DNA from: Zhengitettix transpicula
Lineage: Eukaryota; Arthropoda; Insecta; Orthoptera; Tetrigidae
Assembly: GCA_037074705.1 (NCBI GenBank)
Contig: CM073590.1
Span: 180,559,246 to 180,623,245, forward strand
DNA length: 64,000 nucleotides
Direction: 5' to 3'
The first letter of the stretch is position 1. Each line of letters begins with the position of its first letter. This document shows, in pieces, positions 51,149-59,700 of this stretch. The notes beneath the pieces are model-generated. The model did no database searches, was not told where the DNA came from, and saw only the letters and a list, made by a program, of their open reading frames with translations. Position numbers and translations under genes: made by a program.

Positions 51149-54100
51149 GTGTGTGTGTGTATGTGTATTCAAGTATCAATTGTAAATGAATGTATTTTTG
51201 TTTTCCAAAGACGTGTGTTCCCCTTTATTTATCAGAATTTTTATTTTCCAGGAAATCATTCCACTTCTTGTTTGCACAGTTCAGTATCACCCTGAAGTAA
51301 CGGTAAGAGATCGATTACTAAATCTTCTCTTCAACTTAAAAAAGAGACCACAGGAAGAAGAGAGAATAGTTATTCTATCTGGTAAGTGTTTCTTATTTTG
51401 ATTTTAAAATTATTTTATTATACTTTTCATTATTTTTATGTAACGCATCTTGACTCCTATCCCTAAATGTGTTATCGGACATTTACATTGTTGGAAAATT
51501 GCTACCCCAGCCTTTAATCCCTGCCGAACCCCGAGAAATACCCAGTTTGTCAAAATAAAACTGAGTGATATCCAAAGCCCCACAATTGACTCGAATCTCG
51601 GTCTATTCGCGTTATTTTCATGTAACGCTTCGCCAAACCTAAGGGTTCTCCCCTCCCATGCTGATAGGGGTTGAAATTATACACAAAGTTGTAGAAATAT
51701 TATCAATCTAATTAATTGTAAATATAATTATTAAAAGAAAATATCATCCTAAATTGCATGTTTAAAAATTTCCATCCATCCCTGGGGGTAAAATGGCAGT
51801 AGAATGTCATAATTACACTCAGAGCCACCTATAACCTGGATTTGACTCCAATCTAATTTGTCTTCATGTTATTTTCTTGTAATGCTGTCCACCCCCATGC
51901 TGTAAGGGGTTGAAATTATACTCATAACATCAGTTGAAATACTATCAATCTCTGATCCCTAAAAATATTTATCAGCCTAAAATTTTTACTGTTTTAGCAT
52001 GTTTGAATATTTCCACACCTGTCAACCCCCACCACCAAGCTCGCTCCCCTCTTATGCTGAAGAGGTTGAAATTTTTCACACACATCGGTAGAAATACTAT
52101 CAATGTCATGTATATATATATATATATTCCACACAAATATTGACTGTTTAACACGTTTGAAAATTTACACACCTGTCAACGCCTGCTTGGAGGAGTTAAA
52201 CGGTTATTCAAATGTCATAATTCAACTCATTGACATTGATAATACCAGATTCGACTCCAAACTCCATTTTTTGCGTTATTTTTATGTAATTCCATTCCAC
52301 CACCACCCCTAAGATAAGTTCCCTCCCAATACTGAAAGGGGTTGAAATTATACACAGAGAACATGTAGTGAAATTTTATGAATCTCATTGACCCTGAAAT
52401 ATTTTTATTCGGCACAAAAAAAGTTTGGTTAACATCTTTTAAAATTTCATTGCCAGCCCAACCCTTCCCGCCCCAAACACTCCCATCACAGTCATCCCCA
52501 CGTGTTGCCCTGATTATCATAAATAAATTCAGTGACATTCATTACCTTCGAATTGACGCGAACGTTGGTTGTTTTAGCATTATTTTCTTGTAACTCTGAT
52601 CCGCACCCACTTCTAGCGTGATTCACCAACATCAGTAAAAATACTTTCAAAGTCATTGACACTCACAAATATTGACCGTTTAACATGTTTGAAACATTTG
52701 TCATTTCAGGAATGGTAGCAATAGCACGCTCCTGTGGTGCGGGCTTGGTTGAGACTGAAGTGTTACCACAATGCTGGGAGCAATTAAGTCATAGATATGT
52801 GGAGCGGCGTCTTCTGGTTGCTGAATCATGTAGTGCACTTGCTCCATACATATCAGTATGTATAATATTGAAATATTGATTATATGCCAGGTGTCAAGAG
52901 TTATGAAAACATAATGAAGTTGGTTATGTTTACTTTATTTATTAATAAATGGATAATGAAGTAGATCAAATAACACACAGAATTTCTGAAAATTTTTGTT
53001 GCTTTTATCAGTTATTGTTATTCTTGGATTTGAACTTTTTTGATAATGGTGGATTTAATTCAGAGTTAATATTGTTTGGACGTTCCATTTTCTGATTGAA
53101 GCAAACAATGGAACACCCAAAGAGTATTATCTTGTCAAGTAGACAATTTATATTTTTATCAATTGATTTATTATAAAATATTGCTTGAATTATAATTAAT
53201 ATATATTTTGTTGTTTACACATTATGGATTACAATATTTTGATATCTGCATTTTTGACTATGATAGACTATGGTAACCATAAAATAAAGAAGTTTTACAG
53301 TAGTAAAAACAAGAGTAAAGTATAAATATTTGGGATTGAGGTTTCAGAAAAGGATTATTAACATTAGTGTTAGAATAATTCCCAGAATGTAGAATAATGT
53401 TTAAATTTGTGAGAAAGATTTAAGTTTTGTTGAGAATTTTAATTGCTCAATAAGGTGTCAAACAAAGGTAAATATAAGATTTTGTTAGCTGAAATGGGAG
53501 GTATTTTCTGTTCATTAAATACGGTCACAAAAATGGTTAGTTTTTGGCTTATACTTGTAGGAAAAAATGACACTAACTGGAGCTGGAACTAGACAGAGAA
53601 CTGACAACATTGTGAAGGTTTTTTTTTCACATGGTTGTCAAGCTTCCATTGTTAAGTGGGCACAGGAGCAGTTAACATGATGCATTGTCACACACCATCA
53701 GAGGCAGAATCAATATACAATTTAAACCATCCAACAATTAAAAATATTTATGCAACACTATTCAATATTGGTCTATGTTATTCCAATAATGTTGAAGAGA
53801 GAGAAAAAAATAACACAATCCCAGGTTCTTTAAGATAAGCGTAGAAGATATTAAGAAAATTACTTTTGATCCTGCATTATAGAATTCTTTCTGCATGTCA
53901 TCTTAACTCGTCAAATACTGTTTGAGAATGGTGCACATCAAATTTAAGTTTTCCATTATAAAGGAAGGCATAGATTTTCAACTTGCATTATTTTCAAAGC
54001 GTTTAGCATTTCTGAAATCTTTGAAATGATGTGGAGTGATAAAAAATATGTCAAAGGCTCCTCGATCTTACATTATAAATACAGAGAAGGATACTGTTCT

Positions 54101-56725
54101 GAGAAATCGATTCTATTTGGTACCCAGTGGGAACGGCTCTATTTCAAACACTATAGAAAACCAAAGAGAGATGACAGGCCAATGCTGAAGGAGAACTTCT
54201 GGTAGAGGGAAGAGAAGAGGAGATGGATTGTCATAAAGAACATTTGGCAGATTCCAATCAAATTGGACAAAACTTCCTGATTAAAAAAACCGATAGTCTT
54301 ATTTATCATGTTTAAATTTTTACTTGTCTTTTTATGTTGTTTTGTAATTCTTAAAGGGGTGGATGTATAGAGGGTGCTGTTTATGATGTCATGGTCCATG
54401 ACAATAATTAATAAAATAGTTGACTAATCAAACATCTAAACGGGTATGCTCCTCGAGTTTTCACGTTGATCCGATAGGGATTGAAACATATCAATTTATT
54501 AGTTAATGCAGTTTTCTGATCAATTACAGACAATATTCATTTATTGATTTAAGACAACATTTCGGTTCCTGTTTGTACCTTCCTTCCTGCAGAGAAATAG
54601 TACAAAATAAGTTTGTTGTTATCAAAAAGCTAATGAATTTACAAAAATGGTGGAACAAAATATATTATACTATTAACATAATTAAACTGTTATTCTTATT
54701 ACCTAGTGTACTAATTTTGTAATTATATTTGTGTTCATTAATTCTTTTTATATATGTCTGTTAATAAAGTTAACATTGTTGATTAAAATATTTTTAACAA
54801 TTTTAATGTGTGGTATATGGTATTAGATATCAGTAAGGCGTTGTCTAGGAGATTATACATCATGGATTTTTTCTGGTGAATAGGGTGACTGGATAAAAAA
54901 TTTAGGATTCTTCCTGAATACGTTGGTTTTTGGAACTAGTTTGTTTCAATGAAGTCATTGTTTTAAATGATACACCCATCTAAGAAACTAATTTTTTTAT
55001 TATTTTCCAATTCATACGTGAATTGGAGTTTATTATGGTAATTATAAAAAATTTTGATGTCGTTAATTTCATTATCACTTACTATACAAAAAAATGTCAT
55101 CAGCATATCTAAGGTATTTAATAGGTTTGTTTTCTCATTTATTTCAACAGTGATTTTCTAAATCTCTCAGAAAACTGCATTATCTATTTCATATAAACGG
55201 ACATAAAAATACAACCTTTAATATTTGTTAGATCATATTTGCTTGCTGCATTTTAAATTGTTGAGCGCTTGTTTTAAGTGTAGAATAATAAATAAAACTT
55301 TTGACAACAACAATTTTTCCACTCTTGCCCATCTTTACTTTGACATATAAGTATTTATTAACCATTCTTCTCAAATTAAACTTTATTTTTATTTCAGAGT
55401 TCCATCCGAAATTCCTTAATGTTATCAATGCTTCAACAAATGCTACTGGAAGACAAAGATGAACTAGTAAGAGAGCGAGTTGTACGAAGTCTTGCTCTTA
55501 TTATGATGTATATGGATGATAAAGACAAATATTTGCAGGTAAATAAAACCCAGGATTTTAGTTTACTCCAATCTCAGTTGTTTTAATGTTATATTTATGA
55601 AAGTCCCCTCCACCGCCACAACTAAAGGTTGCCCCCCACCCATGTATAAGGGGTTCATATTGTACATAAACAACATCAGGAGAAACACTGAAAAATATTT
55701 ATTCGCACAAATATCTGCTTTTTATGCTTGTTTTAAAATTTCTTACTCATGTCCTAGGAGTGGTTATCTTGTATTACCCCCAAAGTGTGGTAGTTGTTTG
55801 TTTCTGCTTTCAAACCATGTTGATCACTGTGATTTTACTCAATAGTGTCTCCTTTGCTTGTTTCATAGTGGGTTTCCATTAGTTATGGTACTCTTTGTCA
55901 GAAATGTTTTCCAAACAACTCGTATTTCAGGTATCTATTATATTTCACAGAGCTTCTTTGACTTTGCACATGATTAATTAGGAGAAATGTATCCAAATAA
56001 TGAAGTGGAAGTAATCATAGAATTTATATGTACTGGACATTACAATTAAAATTTATCATAAATAACTGAAATATAGCTAAACTTTATCATAAATAACTGA
56101 AATATAGTAAAACTTCATCATAAATAACTGAAATATAGTTAAACTTTATCTTAAAACTAGTTATTAACAGTTATGACAAAATTGAAATTTCATAATGATA
56201 AAGTTTTTTTGTTTGTCTACATTTCCCGTCTCTTTGTAAATAATATGGAACTATTTTTTTAAATGTAAAAAAATTTTAGTGTGAAGAACTTACATTACTA
56301 TCTTTGGAGGACGTTGCAGCAGCCGTAGCTACTAGCGCATCTCTCACTTTATTACCAGTTCTTGCTCAGTGGGCCTTACATTTGAAGAGACTACATACCA
56401 GTCTACTTACAAGACTTGTGCAAAGGTTGCAAGAACATCTCAAGGTACTTGAACTGTGATCAATCTCCTTCCAGCACGTCTTTAATAATTAATCAATTGA
56501 TTATATGGATCTGAATGTGAGTCAATTAAAAAATTACATTGGTTTAAGGGATTTTTCTAAATGTTCATGACAATAAGTGAAGAAAGTCTGTAATCTTTTT
56601 TGGATTGAGTTGAGCAATACAATAAAGAATAATATTAGTAAGGATATGACATTGTCAAAAATAATTGTGATATTGATATGGAAAGGAAAGAAAGATACAT
56701 TGAGGCTGAGAGCCTCCAAAAAAAT

Positions 56726-56769
<44 letters not shown>

Positions 56770-59700
56770 GCAATATTGGTATGGAAAGGACAGAGAGATA
56801 GGTTGTGGCTTACCTGAAAGTGAAGTGCGGTGTCACCATAAGGAACTGAAGGTTGTTCTTTAAATTTTCAGTTCCTTGTGGCGACACCGTACTTCACTTT
56901 CAGGTAAGCCACAACCTATCTCTCTGTCCTTTCCATACCAATATTGCAATTATTTTTGACAATGTCACATCCTTACTATTACAATATATATATATATATA
57001 TAAACTTCACTCACAATGATAAAACAATAACGTTAATTTTAGTGGTTTACTTATTATTTGATATTTTTAATAACAAACACAGTAATCACACTGGAATCTC
57101 TACTTCTACTCCAAAGATTCTCCCGTCATACCTGGTCTCTCTGACTTCGAAGAGTCCAATACAATGGCAGTACTCTGCCAATGTATTTTTATTACAATTT
57201 GTGTCCATAACTTTTTTAGTGATACTTCTACCTTCCATGCACTTGGAGTAGTAATACTTGATAATCAGCTGTAGCCACTAGACTTGTCAAGTCATTTTTG
57301 TCTATTACATTTACTTGTAGTACATTTACTAAAGTACATAACCAATATACACATAAATGTTTGTAACCTAATATCATAAAACATTTAAGTAAAACAAAAC
57401 AAGACTTGATACTACATAGAACAGGGTAACGTTCAGTATTTACAATTAATCTTTAATGATCCTAATAATTTACTCTCTTTCTTTATTTAACAGTGTATAC
57501 ATATGTCGTGTAAATAAGTAAACAACAGGATTGCAGGGAATGACAACACGAAAACACTTAGATAAATGTCGACACTTAATCAAATCAATCCACGCTTCAC
57601 AAATTTGTTGTAACCTTTTAAAATTAAAAGTATTTCTTGAATACACATTGCTTTTTGTTATTAGTTTGAAACAAAGTAACACCTTTTTGGCTGACATAGT
57701 TTGATTTAATAGCAAATTAGTGGTCACTTTATCACATTACGCATAACTATTTTTATCATATCTTACAGTATGTGGATAGCAAACACCAAATACTTTGTTT
57801 GCCTGTCTTAAGTTCATTTTTCGTGTATTGAGTGGCATAAATAACTAACAAAAACTTTTCTGAAACTTATTCTATAACAATTTTCATAGATTTTTTCCAA
57901 ACTTATCTTTACCTTTAAGAACTTTATTCTTATTTACATGTTTTGACACTTTCTTCAATGCACATAATCAATTTGTTTCAAAATCAAATATTTGTTTTAC
58001 AGCCTCTTCAAATTACCTTTCTGTTTGTCCTACTTCGTCTGCATATTAATTATCTTTGCCCTCAGCAACAATGATACATCTTTGTTAGAAATGATCTATA
58101 CTTTTGCATTGCTTATGCGTTTCCTATGTTTATTTTTGTTTGAGACCGTTGGTGTAAATAGTAGGTATAATAGAGTTTAGAATTTAATGCTTCCAGAATC
58201 CTTGCCATGAAACCTAGATATCAGCATTTGTCCTCTTTAAGTAATTCTGAAGCATATATACTGTTTTTGTTTTTTACAGTCAAGTATTGCAGCTTCTCCA
58301 AATTTATCTACTGGTAATAGTTTTGAACAGCGGATAGCATCAACCGTTCAAAATTTGAAAACATTGGTGCCTTACATTGTGATGTCCGTTGCAAATGTGA
58401 AACCTGTACTAGATAGCATCGTACCTTCCACTCTTCACGCTAATCGTATGTGCCTAAATAATCTTTTGAAACAAAGGGCTAATATTTTCCTGATTAATTT
58501 ATGTTTTTATAGTAAGATAAAATAGTCTAATACAGACAAAAATTTGTGTTTTATTTTTGTAATCAGAATTATAATTATGGGATGATTTGAGCATACTATT
58601 TAACATTAAAAATGTACTATTTATTTGAAGAATAGAAAAATGTAACTATCTTACATTTATGACTATATATTTGAGCCTGTCTGTGAATTGAGGCAATTGT
58701 TTTTACACTCTACGAGGTGTATAATCCTCTGTGTCTCATAGACAATGTTAGTGACTATATTAAGCTACTACGGACACAGCATTCTTTTTATTTGTGAGTT
58801 TTTCATCTGTCAACAGTAGTCTGAGCACATCATCAACAAGTTAATGCAAAAATATACATTTTTCCTTTGGTAATCTTGTCTATCTTTCTGCCAAAAAGCA
58901 AAGAGCATATGTGGTAAGCTCTGCTTTTCTCTTCAATTTGAAGAAATTGGCTGCCCAATTGCATAAAATGCTTGTGGAGGCCTATGGTGACAGAGCTTTA
59001 TCAGAAACAACATGCAGAGATTGGTTTCGTTGTTTCAAATATGGCAATTTTAATTTAAGTGGCAAGAAGTGTGAAAATCAGCCCAGGAAGGTTGAGGACC
59101 ATCATTTGCAAGCTCTTTTGGACTAGGATGATACCCAGTCACAAAAAATGCTTGTCAAGCTATTGGGAGTTACTCAACCAGCCTTTTCCATGTGCCAACA
59201 TGCCACGGAAAAGATTCAAAGAATTGGAAAATGGGTGCCACATGAATTAACAAATAGATTGACGGAGTGACGCTGAAACACTTGCAAAATCTTTCTTGCC
59301 AGACAAAAATAGTCATTTCTGCATCAGATTGTCACTGGTTATGAAAAGTGGATATATTTTGAGAATCCTAAACACAAGAAATTGTGGGTTGATCCCAGCC
59401 AACCATCAACATTGTCTGCAAGACCAAATCACTTTGGACGGAAGACGATGCTGTGCGTTTGGTGGGATCAGTAGGGTATCGTGTACTATGAACCGTTGAA
59501 ACCTCATGAAACTGTTAATGCCCACTGCTACCAGCACTGATCAAATTACACTGTGTTCTGCATGAAAAAATGCCAGATTATCAGACATGACAAGCTGATT
59601 TTCCTCCATGATGACATGGCATCAAACATGACAAGAATGGTCTGAAACTACATCGAGGCACTCAACAAATTGCCTGAGAGACGGGAAAAATGTGTAGCTA

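Noticed and set aside
52227..52538. 103-codon minus ORF in RELCH intron 7
   Set aside because: Read-through of the degenerate intron array; not conserved between units.
53530..54250. Possible coding relic in RELCH intron 8
   Set aside because: Weakly ORF-like, but no domain motif could be recognised in any frame.
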